A DNA stretch of 64,000 bases. Source: Typhlomys cinereus. Its lineage: Eukaryota > Chordata > Mammalia > Rodentia > Platacanthomyidae. A model generated the notes under the pieces. That model ran no database searches, was not told the origin of the DNA, and saw nothing but the letters and a program-made list of their open reading frames with translations. Shown here one piece after another: positions 32,700-45,200 of this stretch (the first letter of the stretch is position 1; every line of letters begins with the position of its first letter). The stretch is taken from the NCBI GenBank assembly GCA_023101885.1, contig JALPQD010000358.1, positions 992,001-1,056,000 of the forward strand. The letters run 5' to 3'. A program made the position numbers and the translations under genes.

Positions 32700-35600
32700 T
32701 TTTTTATTTTTATTTTACATAGTTAGACTAGCCCTCTTTCCCCTTCCCCACTTCTTTCCCTTCTCCCTTCTGTCTCCCCATCTGTCCCTCTCTCCCCTTC
32801 CTCCTGTCTGTCTGCCCCCTTCCCTTCCTCCCTCCTCTCACTGGATATTTTCCACTTGCTCCCTCCCCCCTCCTGTCCATCAGCTTATATGGCCACCAGA
32901 ATTACCTCTGAATTGTTTACTCTAGTGGGGGTTCAGGACTCTGTGACAGACCAGGGGGCCCCTTCTTGGGGTAATGATATGGGTTATCTGCTATACCTGT
33001 GTAACCCTTTGTCTCTAAGGATCCTGCAATCATCTCCCCTGAGATCCTCACTATTCTATGGGGGTATGTTTACATGTCAGCCATTGTGCAGGTCAGGTAA
33101 AATCAAATCTCATTGCAATAGTTCCTGGTTGCCACAGCCCAGTCTTGAGTAGAGTATCTTATCCATTAGTGGATCTCCCCATCTTTAGGCTTTTACAGTC
33201 TTGCTCTGCCCCCTCTTCTGAAAGGGGAGAGATTTGACTGGTCTGGTTCCAGGTGAACATAATCTGAATTATGCTTGGTTGTTGTTTTCAGTTTTGCTTT
33301 TCTTGCACTTCACTAGGCTGCATCCTGTTTGGGTGTTGAGGTTTTCTCTTAACCAAAGATAAAAAGACTTTTAAAAAAGTTTTTTTTTTTTTTTTGTATA
33401 AGAAGAGCTTAAAAGTAGGAGGAAGAATAGTAAGATATAGCAGTAAGTGGGTCACCAACTGGCTACCATCTATCAATCCCTATCTGATCCATGACTGGGA
33501 CATATGCCCAGCACTTCAAACCCATCCAAATGCAAGTGAACAGAAAGGGAAGTGAGAATGGGCAGTGTCAGATGTCTCATTGCTTACAGGCCATTCTTGT
33601 CCATGGCCTCATTTCTCTATTGAACTGTGCTGCTTTGTCTCCATTCTCTTGGGGGGCTCTTCTTTTCCCTTTCTTCCTAGTTATAATCCTTCTGTGGTTT
33701 TAATGAGGTTATAGAGATTTTCCTTCAAATATGTCATTATGAAGGTTTGAAACTAGGTTCCACTTATAACAGAGAACACATGGTATCTAATTTTCTGTGC
33801 TTAGGATACTTCTCTCAGTATAACTTCTTCCAACTCCATCCATTTACCAGCAAATTTCATTAATTCATTTTTTATTTTTTGATGGCTGAGTAGTATTTCA
33901 TTGTATATATGTACCATATTTTTATTACCCAGTCTACTGTTGGGCATTTAGGCTGATTCCATGACTTTCCTGTTGTGAATAATGCTGCAATGAACATGGA
34001 TGTATTTGTGTCACTATACTGAAATGCTACATTTTGGGGGATTATTCTCAGTAGTGGTCTATCAGAGTCACATGGCATTTCAATTCTTAACTTTTTTAGA
34101 AACTGCCATTCTGGTCTCCAGAGTGTTGTGCAAGTCTGCATTCCCACCAGCAATGTATGAAGGTTCTCTTCTCCCTTCATCCTCTCCAGCATTATTTGTT
34201 GTATGTATCTGGGATTTTCATCATTCTGACCGAGGTGAAATGATATCTCAGGGTAGTTTTGATTGGCATTTCCCTGATGGCCAGGGAGGTGGAACATTTT
34301 TTTAAAATATATTTGTCAGACATTTAAATTTTGTCCTGGGAAAAAGTTTCTTTTAAGTTCTGCTGCCCATTTTCTAATTGGGCAATTTATCTCTTTGGTG
34401 TTTAATTTTTTGAGTTCTTTGTGCACTTTGGATATTAGCCCTCTATCAGATGTGTGGTTAGGGAAGATTTTCTCCCATTCTGTGAGTAGTCTTTTTGATC
34501 AGCTTATGATCTCTTTAGCTGAACAAAAGCTTTTTAATTTCATAAGATCCCATTTCTTGAGTGTTGGTTCCATTTCCTAAGCTATTGGGGGCCTGTTTGG
34601 AAGATATTGGCCTAGGCCAATCAGTTCCAGGGAATTCTCTGCTCTTTCTCCTAAAGTTTTTATAGTCTCTGGTTTAATATTAAGGTCCTTGATACATTTG
34701 GAGTTGATTTTCATGCATGGTTCCAAGTAAGCAGACAGTTTCAATCTTCTGCATGTAGATATCCAGTTTTGCCAATACCATTTGTTGAAGATGCTGTTCT
34801 TTTTCCACTGAGTTTTCTGAGCCCCTATATCAAAAATCAGATGACAGTAAGTCCTTATGTCCATATCTTCAACCCCCATCCATTGTTCTATGTGTGTATT
34901 TTGGAGCCAGTATGATGCTGCTTTTAGTATATTATTTACTTATTGGATTAAGGTTTGATATGGTGATACCTCCAGAAGAGATTTTGTTAGTCAGGATTGT
35001 TTATACTATCCTGGGCCTTTTGTGTTTCTGTATGAATTTTGAAATTGGTCAATTTCTGTAAAGAATTGACTTGAGTAGAGTGTCTTGTCCATTAGTGGAC
35101 CTCCTTGGAATTTTGATTGGTATAGCATTTGTATATTGCTTTTGGTAGGGTGGTCATATTTATGGTGTTAATTCTACATATCTCAGAAGCATGGGATGTC
35201 TTTCCACCTTCTAGTTTCTTCTGTAATTTCTTTCTTCTGAGTTTTAAAGTTTGCTTTGTATGGATTTCTCACTTCCTTGGTTAGATTTATTCTAGGGTGT
35301 TTCATTTTTTTAGGTGATATCACAAGTGGAATTGTTTCTCTACTGAATTTATTTATTAGTTCCAGGAGTTTCCTCATGAAATTTTTAAGAACTCTCAGTT
35401 ACAGGATCATATCATCTGCAATAGAGATATCTTGACTTTTTCTTTTCATATTTGTATCTCTTTTATTTCCCTTTCTAATGAGAGGTTCTATCTAGAGCCT
35501 CTCTTACGGCTCTAGTTAAGGTTTCAAGTATAATATCAAATATAAGTGGTAAGAGTGGACAGTCTTGTCTAGTTCCTGATCGAAGTGGGAATGCTTCAAG

Positions 35601-38600
35601 TTTTTCCTTGTTTAGAATAATCATTGCTATAGATTTGTTTTACATGGCTTTTATTATACTTTTTTTCCCATTCCATTTGTATCCAGAGTTTTGATCATAA
35701 AAGGATGTTGGATCCTATCAAAAGACTTTTATGCATCTATCAAGAGTATCATGTGGTTTTGGTCTTTGGATTTGTTCATATGATGAATTATGTTTATTGA
35801 TTTGCATTTGTTGAGCCAACCTTGTGCACCTGGGTAAATCTTACTTGATCCTAGTGAATGATCTTTTTTATATGTTTTTGAATCCTTTTTGCTAAGATTT
35901 TGTTTAGAATCTTTGCTTCTCTGGTCATCAATGAGATTGGCCTACAGTTTTCTTTTTTAATTGTATCTTTATTAGGTTTTAACATCAGTGTAATATTAGC
36001 TTTATATAAAAACATTGGAAATGTTCCTTTCTTTGCTATTTTATGGAGCAGTTTAAAGAGTAGTGGTATTAATTGTTCTATAAATCTCTGATAGAATTCT
36101 GCACTTAGTTCATCTGGTCTTCGACTTTTTTTAGTGGGAAGATTCTTAAATACTTCTTTAATTTCACCATTTACTATAGGACTATTTAAATAATTCAGTT
36201 CATCCTGATTTAATTTAGGTAGACTGTGTATACTTAGAAATTCATCCATTTTTTTCTGATTATCAAATTTTATGGAGCATAAATTGTAATAACTCCATTT
36301 TCTCTTTAATTTTGTTAATTTGGGTTTTCTCTCTTTTGGTTTTGGTTAATTTGGCTAAGGGTTTATCAATTGTATTGATTTTTTCAAAGAACTAGTTCTT
36401 TCTTTTGTTGATTCTTTGTATCATTTTCCTTTTCTCATTTTTGATTATTTATCCCCTTATTTTACTAATCTCTGCTTGCTCTTGTTTTTAAAAAGCTTTA
36501 GGTTGTATTGCTAAGCTATTTACTTGTGATGTTTCCACTTTTTTTTTATATAGGCATTGAATGCAATAAACTTACCTATTAGGACAGCCTTCATTGTATC
36601 CTGGAGATCTCGATATGTTGTATTTTCATTATAGTTCACTTCTAGGAATTTTTGAATTTCCCTTTTGACTACTTCCTGAGCCCATTCTTTGTTTAGTATC
36701 ATGGTATTTAATTTCCAAGAATTAGTATATTCTTTTGCATTAGCTTTGTTTTGGATGTCTAGCTTTATTCCATTGTAGTCTGATAAGGTACAGGCTATAA
36801 TTTCAACTTTCCTATATATGTGGAGACTCATTGTGGCCCAATATGTAATATACTTTGGAGAAAGTTTCATAGGCTGCTGAGAAGAATGTGTATTTCTTAG
36901 TGTTTGGATGGAAGGTTCAGTAGAGATTGGTAAGGTCCATTTGGGTAATGGTTTGATTCAGCTCCAGTATGTCTCAATTCAATTTTTGGCCTGTTGACCT
37001 GTACAATGTTGAGAGTAGGATATTGAAGTCCCCTACTGTTATTTTTTTTGAGTTTATTTATTTGAGTTTATCTACACATTGAAGTGTTGGTTAATGAATT
37101 TTGTGTGTATATATTCAGTATTGTGAAGTCTTTCTAATAAATTGTTTCTTTGACTAATAAATATCCTTCTGTATCTGTTACGATTTCTTTTGGTTTGTAA
37201 TCTATTTTGTCAGATACCATAATTGCTACACCCAGTTGTTTCCTTGTTTCATTAGCTTGAAGTATTTTTGAAGCCTTTTATTCTGAGAATGTACCTGTTT
37301 CTCATGGTGAGATGTATTTCCTACATGGGTTGTAATTTCTAATCCATGTTTGTAGGTTGTGTCTTTTTTTTATTTTTGATTGGTGAGTTAATTCCATTGA
37401 TGTTTAGAGTTATAATTGAGAAATGACTGTTAATTTCTGTCATTTTTTGTGTTTAGCTCTTCTTTGTGTTTTATTTTGTGTTTTAGTTTTATATGTGTAT
37501 TACTTTGCTTGAAAGTTGCATTGGCATTACATTTCCTTTCTGTCTTGGATATGTTTATACTTTTCTTCAAACTTGAGTATCTTTTATTAGCTTCTTTTGT
37601 AGATTTGGTTTGGCAGTCATATACGCCCTCAGCTTGTTCTTAAGATGGAAAATTTTCCTCTCTCCTTCAATCATAACTGATAGTTTTGATGGATGTATCA
37701 GTCTGTATTGGCATGTGTGCTCATTCATGACTTGAAGTACATTTCTCCAAGCTCTTCTGGCTTTTACTGCTTCCATTAAGAACTTCAGTTGTTATTTTAA
37801 TAGGCTTACCCTTAAATGTGACTTGTTTTTTTTTTTTTCTTTTGAAGCTCTCAACACATTCTCTTTGTCATGTTTCTGTAGTGTTTTGACTATTGTTTAC
37901 CATGGTGAGTTTCTATTTTGGTCATATGATTGGAATGAGATATGCCTCTCTTTGTCCATTGTCCATATTTTGCACACATTGTGTCCAAGACCCAGGAAGA
38001 CCGGAAAGCATGCAGTTGAGTAACATGTTGAGGGTTTTTAATGAAGTTTTAAAATGCTTTATTTAAGCTAGACATGATGACATATATCAGGAAGCTGATA
38101 TAGGAAGGCATCTCTTTTTTTAGATGTGGAAAATTTTCACTTATGATAATTTGAAAAATATTCTCTGGTGTGGCATTTTGGGCTTCTTGTTCTGGTATTT
38201 CATGAGTGCACAGGTTTGGCTTCTTCAAGGTGTCCCATAGCTCTTAAATATTCCTCTCAAATATCTTTTTGGCTTTTTAAATTTCTTTGATTGAACTAGT
38301 TTGTTCTACCATCACTAATATTCTATTTTCTGCTTAATAAGTTTCTGTTGATAAAACTCTCTGTTGAGTTCTGGATTGAAGATAGCTTGTTTTTTATTTC
38401 GAGTTTAATCTCTGCATGAGATTTTTTTTTAACTGCTTTATGCCTAGTTTTGTTTTTTCAACTGCTTTTTTCATCTCTTCCAAGTGCCTGTTGTAATTCT
38501 TTTCATAATGGTTAATATAGTCATTTAACTCCTTTAGGATTTCCTCTCTCATTGTTTTGATCATAGCAAAAATCAGGCTTTGAAAATCATTATCTTGGGT

Positions 38601-38940
38601 ATGGATTTCTTGGCTATTTTCCAAGGGATTATTCTGTTTAGAATCCATCATCATGGGGTTGATGTTTTTTATAGGAGATTTGTTGTTTTGGTTTTTGTGG
38701 TATTTCTCATGGATCTGCATTGTGACTTGGGCATTTCATGTATTATCGCTAATGTCTTTCTTGGTATGTGTTTTCGACTGATATGAGTTAGACAGAATTA
38801 CTACACTTGGACAGCTATTGCTATTGTTTGCCTAAATTATTGTTATTGTTTGCCTATGTGATGAATGTGTCATTGGGACTACCACCCACCCAGCTGCCAT
38901 GAAGGATGCCTCTGGGTTGGTGACTCAGGAATGAAATGGG
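32700..38940 (-). mobile_element. Near full-length L1, antisense, with 15-bp target-site duplication
   Basis: TGTTATGAAACTTTA occurs at 32685-32699 and 38941-38955, bracketing 6.2 kb. In between, on the minus strand: 3' UTR with polypurine block, ORF2 C-terminus (33872-34297), connection region (34577-34879, 35183-35377), RT (35851-36249), endonuclease debris (about 36900-37300), ORF1 RNA-binding domain (37567-37776) and ORF1 coiled coil/N-terminus (38394-38720). The GC-rich promoter is absent or very short. Many frameshifts. A 152-bp foreign block interrupts ORF1 at 37956-38107. Confidence 0.9.
37956..38107 (+). repeat. 152-bp insert in L1 ORF1, copy of 39813-39964
   Basis: The L1 text switches after GCCTCTCTTTGT into CCATTGTCCATATTTTGCAC and returns at GCATCTCTTTTTTTAG. 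The block is about 95% identical, same length and orientation, to DNA lying about 0.9 kb beyond the L1's right target-site duplication. Confidence 0.85.
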
Positions 38941-39000
38941 TGTTATGAAACTTTAAAACATTATTGAAATAATTTAAAATCTATACTTGAATCTCAATAT

Positions 39001-39380
39001 TTTAAAATTATTTTACTGTAATTCTGTCTTCTCTATTGAGGTAATGATTATATCTTTGTGATGTAATTGCTTCTTTCTAGCTCTCCTTCTACAGACATCA
39101 GATAGCGACTTGCAATTAATTGTCTTTGATTGAAATTGGTAACTAACCTAGGTTCCATTTGTCTCCAGGGGGAGCTTATATATTTTCCAGTCTGCCTTTG
39201 TTTGGGGGTTTAGAAATTTCCTTCTGTGTTTTCTTCCCAGGGATTTCTTAGAGGTACTTTTCTTCATCATGCCTCTAATCTGTTTGTTTGACTCTTCCTG
39301 GAGCAGTATGTCCAATGGCTGAGTCCCGAGAAAGTTTTCTGTTATTTGAGGAGAGCCTGTCAGAGATGAAAAAGGTCTCT
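39001..39380. other. Intergenic sequence, nothing recognised
   Basis: No gene or repeat that I can identify. It includes a CTCTTCCTGGAGCAG acceptor-like site near 39305. Confidence 0.35.
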
Positions 39381-39386
39381 TTTAAA

Positions 39387-39603
39387 GTTCAGATGTTAAG
39401 AGGTCATTTGGACTGGAGGTATTAACAGGTCCTATGGTCACATCACCAAAAGTCATGATTACTGAATCTGCCTTAAGGACCTTCTGGATGCCTAAGAAGC
39501 CTTTCCAATACTGCTCAGAGATGGCAAGTCTCAGGAGCTACATGGAGGCAAATGTTTCCAAGTTGCTTAATTACCTGCCCAGTTTGCAGAGGCCTAAGGT
39601 AAG
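39387..39603 (+). other. Open segment followed by a consensus splice donor, unidentified
   Basis: A frame open from just after a stop near 39386 reads VKRSFGLEVLTGPMVTSPKV and then ITESALRTFWMPKKPFQYCS, SLRSYMEANVSKLLNYLPSL and QRPK, where AAG|GTAAGT forms a near-perfect donor at 39601. The acceptor is uncertain. I do not recognise the protein. It may be a gene relic or chance; no second exon was found. Confidence 0.25.
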
Positions 39604-39812
39604 TGTCATGTTCAAGAGGCTGAGCTTCTCAAACAGGAAACATATTAGAATCTAATTTGGACCAATATCTATCCTGGAATGGTAAAAAGAGGCAAGTGAA
39701 TGAAGACTTTCAGAGAGAGTAGAAGTGATTTTAGATTTGCAAAGGGAGGTGGATGCTGCAAGTATGGTGTTGATACCAACAGGAAACACTTGTGTCCTGA
39801 AGGAAAACCTGC

Positions 39813-39964
39813 CCATTGTCCATATTTTGCACATATTGTGTCCAAGACCCATGAAGACTGGAAATCATGCAGTTGAGTAACATGTTGAGGGTTTTTAATG
39901 AAGTTTAGAAATGCTTTATTTAAGCTAGACATGATGACATATGTCAGGAAGCTGATATAGGAAG
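39813..39964 (+). repeat. Partner copy of the 152-bp block inside the neighbouring L1
   Basis: Same sequence as 37956-38107 with about seven differences (for example ACATATTG against ACACATTG, and GTTTAGAAATG against GTTTTAAAATG). Confidence 0.85.
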
Positions 39965-40005
39965 ATCACCATCATTATCCACTGAAGACATGTTTTAATT
40001 GTTGG

Positions 40006-40307
40006 AAATTTCTTGCACAAAAACTACTCTAGAAAGATCATCATTTACTTCTTCAGTGTTAGATTCCATAGATTTTAGTTTTATTTCTATTACTCTTTCA
40101 TGTACCTCTCTCCCTCTTATTCTTTGGCATTCTTACTTGTTATTTGATTATTCCAGAAATTTCTTGCACAAAAACTACTCTAGAAAGATCATCATTTACT
40201 TCTTCAGTGTTAGATTCTATAGATTTTAGTTTTATTTCTATTACTCTTTCATGTACCTCTCTCCCTCTTATTCTTTGGCATTCTTACTTGTTATTTGATT
40301 ATTCCAG
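40006..40307 (+). repeat. Tandem duplication, two 151-bp units
   Basis: Units 40006-40156 and 40157-40307 both start AAATTTCTTGCACAAAAACT and end TTATTTGATTATTCCAG. The only difference I see is GATTCCATAG against GATTCTATAG. The near-identity indicates a recent event. Confidence 0.93.
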
Positions 40308-40686
40308 GCTAGAATAGCATCTCTTAGACAATGTATGTAGATCAAAGAATGTGGCTGAAAGCAATCTTCTTGAGCTGTCTTTAACTTAGTTGATCTATTA
40401 TAAAGTATTTTAATGATATTCTGTTTGAATATGGGAATCTTGAACTTGGTATATTTGTGTGTCTTTATTTCTTTCAAGATTTTTATTTTTCTACAATTAT
40501 TTGTTTAAATAGCCTTTTGTTTTTTTTTTTTTCTTCTAAAATCTACAGCTATATGATTTTGCCTGATGGTATCCTTTAAAGCTCACAGTATTTCTTTTTC
40601 ATTTTTTTTTACTTTTTTCTTTTACTTTACATTATTTTATTGTAATTTTTAAAAACATTATTACTTCAAATAAAAATTTGAAATAA
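40308..40686. other. Intergenic AT-rich sequence, nothing recognised
   Basis: Long T-rich stretches; no gene or named repeat. Confidence 0.4.
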
Positions 40687-40985
40687 GGGGCTGGAGAAAT
40701 GACTCAGGGGACTCTGCCTTGCAAGGAGAAGGTCCTGAGTTTGGATCCCAGGTTCCATGTAAAAAAGGCCAGTCAGAAACAGCAATGACCTCCACGTCTG
40801 GCCCTGGTGGGCAAAGCAAAAAGGAGGCGGAAGCACTCCAAGATGATTCCCGAATTCACCTTTGAACTCCACAAGGACACACAGTGCCCTCTGAAACACA
40901 CACACATGCACATACATACACACATACACATACACACACAAATACACACACACTCCACACACATTAAATAAATAAAATAGCAAAG
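40687..40985 (+). mobile_element. B2-type SINE, older type, sense
   Basis: Head GGGGCTGGAGAAATGACTCA, B-box region GGTCCTGAGTTTGGATCCCA, body GGACACACAGTGCCCTCTGA, a long imperfect (CA)n and TTAAATAAATAAAA tail. Confidence 0.85.
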
Positions 40986-41480
40986 TTAAAAAATTTGAAT
41001 AGGAGTAGACTTCACAACATTGTATAGGAAACAAAGTTCTCAAACCATAAACAGAAATGCAGCACCACAGAGCAGTCCAGAACACACAACGACAGAAATA
41101 CAAAGAGTTCTGACATCATCCAAAAACTCAACCAAATCCATAGTTTTGGGCTATGAGGACCACGTACCCATAAATCTTCCAACATGATAGTTAGCACTCA
41201 TTACCAATTATGCAAAATATCATCTTCCACCAAATCCTTGGCCATCTTGGTTGTGATGCCACACCCTAGCTCATAATCCCACACTTCAAGCATCTCAGGT
41301 CCATAAATAGGTATAATAAACTGAGCATATACAGCAAGTTCCATAATCACACCAGAATTCCAAACCAAACACTTCAGACAAGAGTTAACATCAACATATG
41401 ATGCTTGTCTTTCTGTGTCTATAACCCGCTCAATATTATATTTTTTAGTTCCATCCATTTGCTACAAATTTTATTTGTAT
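40986..41480 (-). mobile_element. L1 3' UTR fragment, antisense
   Basis: 41420-41465 in reverse (CAAATGGATGGAACTAAAAA, then an ATTGAGCGGGTTATAGACAC-like block) matches the L1 ORF2 end/3' UTR junction. The rest would then be diverged 3' UTR. An open minus-strand stretch at 41201-41458 falls inside it and is not a host gene. A poly(A) boundary is not clear. Confidence 0.45.
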
Positions 41481-41531
41481 TAATTGAATGCAATTTATTT
41501 ATATAATTTTATTTAACTCCTTATGTTTTTC

Positions 41532-41803
41532 TTTTTTTTTAAATAATTTTTTTTATTTATTCAGTTGTGCGCGTGTATGTGCGTATGTGTGTGTAGAAAC
41601 ACGAACGAATTCGGGAACCACCATGGACCGCCTCCTCCTTGTTTACTCTGCCCCGGGATTCACAGGCTCTGCCCTACCAGGACCAGAAACGCAGGCCGTC
41701 CCCACTTCTGCCCGGCGTCTATACGTGAGGTCTAGGATCCGAACTCAGGACCTTCCGCCTGCAAGGCAGAGGCTTAACCCCTGAGCCACCTCTCCAGCCC
41801 CTG
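41532..41803 (-). mobile_element. B2-type SINE, antisense, young type, with target-site duplication
   Basis: CTTATGTTTTTC flanks it at 41520-41531 and 41804-41815. It contains GAACGAATTCGGGAACCACC, and the reversed head ends CCACCTCTCCAGCCC. Confidence 0.9.
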
Positions 41804-41815
41804 CTTATGTTTTTC

Positions 41816-42286
41816 ATGTTTTAAATTTTTTTTAGTCTGAATTATTTTAAGCTATGAAAACGACAGCATGTGCCAGCCAATCAAGATTCCAAATAAACCT
41901 TTAAAATAACATAGAATCATCACTGGAGTTCCATTAGATTTTCAGAGTTGTAAAAACCCGCCATATGCCATCACTAATAGTGCCATAACCCAACAATGCT
42001 ACTTACTTCTAAAAGCACATTTTCATGATGAAGTATAAAGTCATGTTTTATCAATTTCATTTTATGTATAATTAGAAAAAAATTGTAAATGCACTTACTT
42101 TATGTTGAATATGTCCTACAATCCCCATCTTTTATCTACACACACCTTCCTGTCAGTGCCATTAGTTCCCCTTGTGCATTTTCACTATTAATTTAATGAA
42201 ACATATATATAACAAGATTTTATGTGCCTATATAAAACCTAGGAATTGCGAATGAAAGAGAACAAGATACTTGTCTTTCTTTCTTT
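41816..42286. other. Intergenic sequence, nothing recognised
   Basis: AT-rich, no gene or named repeat seen. Confidence 0.4.
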
Positions 42287-45200
42287 TTTTTGGTATTTAT
42301 TTATTTTCCACTCATACAAACATAATAGGTACCCCAGTCCTCTCCTTCCCTCTACCCCTCCCTGGACTTCCCTGCTCCCTTCCCCTTTTCCCTTTCCTTT
42401 CCCCCCTCCCTCCCTTTCTCCCACTGCCCCCTCCCTCCATCCTTGGAGCATCCTTTAATGTGTATGTCAAACTTTCCTCTGGGTCCTCTTTGATGAGGTG
42501 TAAGGACTCAGTGGTATTTCCTAGAACTCTGTCTTGTGTTTCCCTTAAGTATAGAAACACTATTGTGGTTGTTAATCCCTTGCTTCTAAGAATCCTAGTG
42601 CCTTCAGTCCATGCTAGACTTTGAGGGGTCAATGATATGTTGGTTATTGCACAGATCATGCAGAGTCCTATTACACTTGCTTCAGCCCTAACTTGTGTGG
42701 AGTATCTTGAATATCATGACTCCTCCCATCCTTGTGCTCTTACAATGTTACCGGCCCCTTCTTCCGCAGATTTCCCTGAGCTTCAGGATGGGAAGAGATT
42801 AGGCAGGCCTGATTCCAGGTGGTTGATATACAGTCTCTGATGTTCTGAATTATTGTTTGTTGATTTTTTTTTTCAGTTTTGATGATGCTGCAATGGCCTT
42901 GGCTCCATCCTGATGGGTATTGGATGTCACCCCCTGGTTGCAGTATTTGATGGTGGCCTATTATCTCTGCTATAGCATGATCCCCTCTCTCCTTGTTTTT
43001 GGTAGGGCCCTCCTTCCTCTTCTCTCTTGTTTATAATCTTTGCAATTACTGTAGGTATTACAGAGATTTGTCTTTGAGTGTCTCTAAGTGGGTTTGGTAC
43101 TAGGATCCACCTATTTGGGAGTACATATGGTTCTTAATTTTCTGTGTTTGGGATACTTCACTCAACATAATTGATTCTAATTCCATCCGTTTCCTGGCAA
43201 ATTTTATTAATTGCTCATTTTGATGGCTGAGTAATATTCCATTGTATAAATGTACCACATTTTCCTTATCCACTTGTCAACTGTTGGACATTTGGGTTGA
43301 TTCCATGACTTTGCTATTGTAAACAGTGCTGCTATGAACATGGTCGTGCTTATGCTATCGAGGTGAAATTTTGCTGTGTGTGGGATTATTCCCAGTAGTG
43401 GAATAGCAGGGTCATATGGCATTTCAATCTTTAACTTCTTTAAGAATCTCCAGACAGCTCACCAGAGTGGGTGTGTGAGCCTGCATTCCCACCAGCAATG
43501 TAGGAGAGTTCCCTTCTCTCCACATCCTCTCCAGCGTTTGATGTTGTTTGTATTATGGATTTTTTGCCATCCTGACTGGGGTGAGATAAAATCTTAGGGA
43601 GATTTTGATTTGCATTCCCCTGATGGCTAAGGATGTGGTGAATATTTTAAGATATTTGTTAGACATTTTAATTTCATCCCTGGAAAAGTTTATTTTAAAT
43701 TCCAAGGCCCATTTTTTAATTGGCCCATTTGTTTTCTTGGTGTTTAGTTTTCTAAGTTCTTTGTGCACTCTGGATAATAGAGCTCTATCAGATATATGGT
43801 TTGTGAAGATTTTCTCCTGTTCTGTGGGTTGCCTTTGTGCTCGAGTTACAATCTCTTTATCTGTTTTTTTTTTTTTTAAAACAGGGACACATTTTTTTTT
43901 AAATTTTTATTTATTCAATTGTGCGTGTGTGCGTATGTGTGTGTGTGCGCATGTGTCTGTGTGTGTGTGTAGAACCACGGACGAATTCGGGAACCACCAT
44001 GGACGCCTCCACCTCCTCCGCCCCGGGATTCACAGGCTCCGCCCTACCAGGACCAGAAACGCAGGCTGCCCCTGCTTCCTGCTGGCGTCTATACGTGGGG
44101 TCTAGCATCCGAACTCAGGACCTTCCGCCTGCAAGGCAGAGGCTTAACCCCTGAGCCACCTCTCCAGCCCACAATCTCTTTATCTGAACAGAAGCTCTTT
44201 AATTTCATAAGATCCCATCTGTTGAGTGTTGGTTGCACTGACTGCGCTATTGGATTTCCAATTAGTAACTGTTGGCCTAGTCCAATCGGTTCCAGGGAGT
44301 TCCATACCCTTTCAACTAAGGTTTTTATAGTCTCTGGCCTTATATTGAGGTCCTTAATCCATTTGGAATTAGGTCTTGTACATAGTTACAAGAACACGTC
44401 CAGTTTTTATCTTCTGCATGTGGAGATCCAGTTTTGCCAGCCCCATTTGTTGAAGATGCTGTTCTTTTTCCATTGAATTTTTTGGGCCCCCTTTGTCAAA
44501 GATCAAATAGCTGTATTTTTGTGGGCTTATGTCTGGGTCTTCAACCCTTATCCATTGATCTGTGTGTCTATTTTGGAGCCAGTATCAGGCTGTTTTTATA
44601 ACTATGGATTTGTAGTATAGACTAAGGTTTGGAATGGTGATACCTCCAGCAGTGTTTTTGTTACTCAGGATTGTCTTTACTATTCTGGGTCTTTTCTGCC
44701 TCCATATGAACATTGAGATTATTTTGTCAACTTCTTTAAGGAATTGCTTTGGGATTTTAATTGGTATAGCATTGAATCTGCAAATTGCCTTTGGTAGGAT
44801 GGTCATTTTTGTAATGTTGATTCTGCGAATCCAGGAATATGGGAGGTCTTTCCACATTCTGGTGTCTTCTGTAATTTCTTTCTTTAGAGTTTTAAAGTTT
44901 TCATTGTAAAAGTCTCTTATTTCCTTGGTTAGGTTTATACCAAGGTATTTCATTTTTTTAGGGGCTATAGTAAATGAGATTGTTTCTCTCAGGGCCTTTT
45001 CACTTCTTTCATTCTATGCATATAGGAAGGCCACTTATTTTTGTATGTTTATTTTGTATCCTGCCACCCTGCTGAACTCCTGTATTAGTTCCAGGAGTTT
45101 CCTGGTAGAGTTTTTGGGATCCCTCAGGTATAAGATCATGTCATCTGCAAATAGGGATAGCTTGACTTCTTCCTTGCCGATTTGAATCCCTTTTATGTCC

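Noticed and set aside
41201..41458. Open minus-strand frame of 86 codons with a protein-like composition
   Set aside because: Its start overlaps the L1 ORF2 end (ATGGATGGAACT-type text) and the rest continues as L1 3' UTR, so it is not a host gene.
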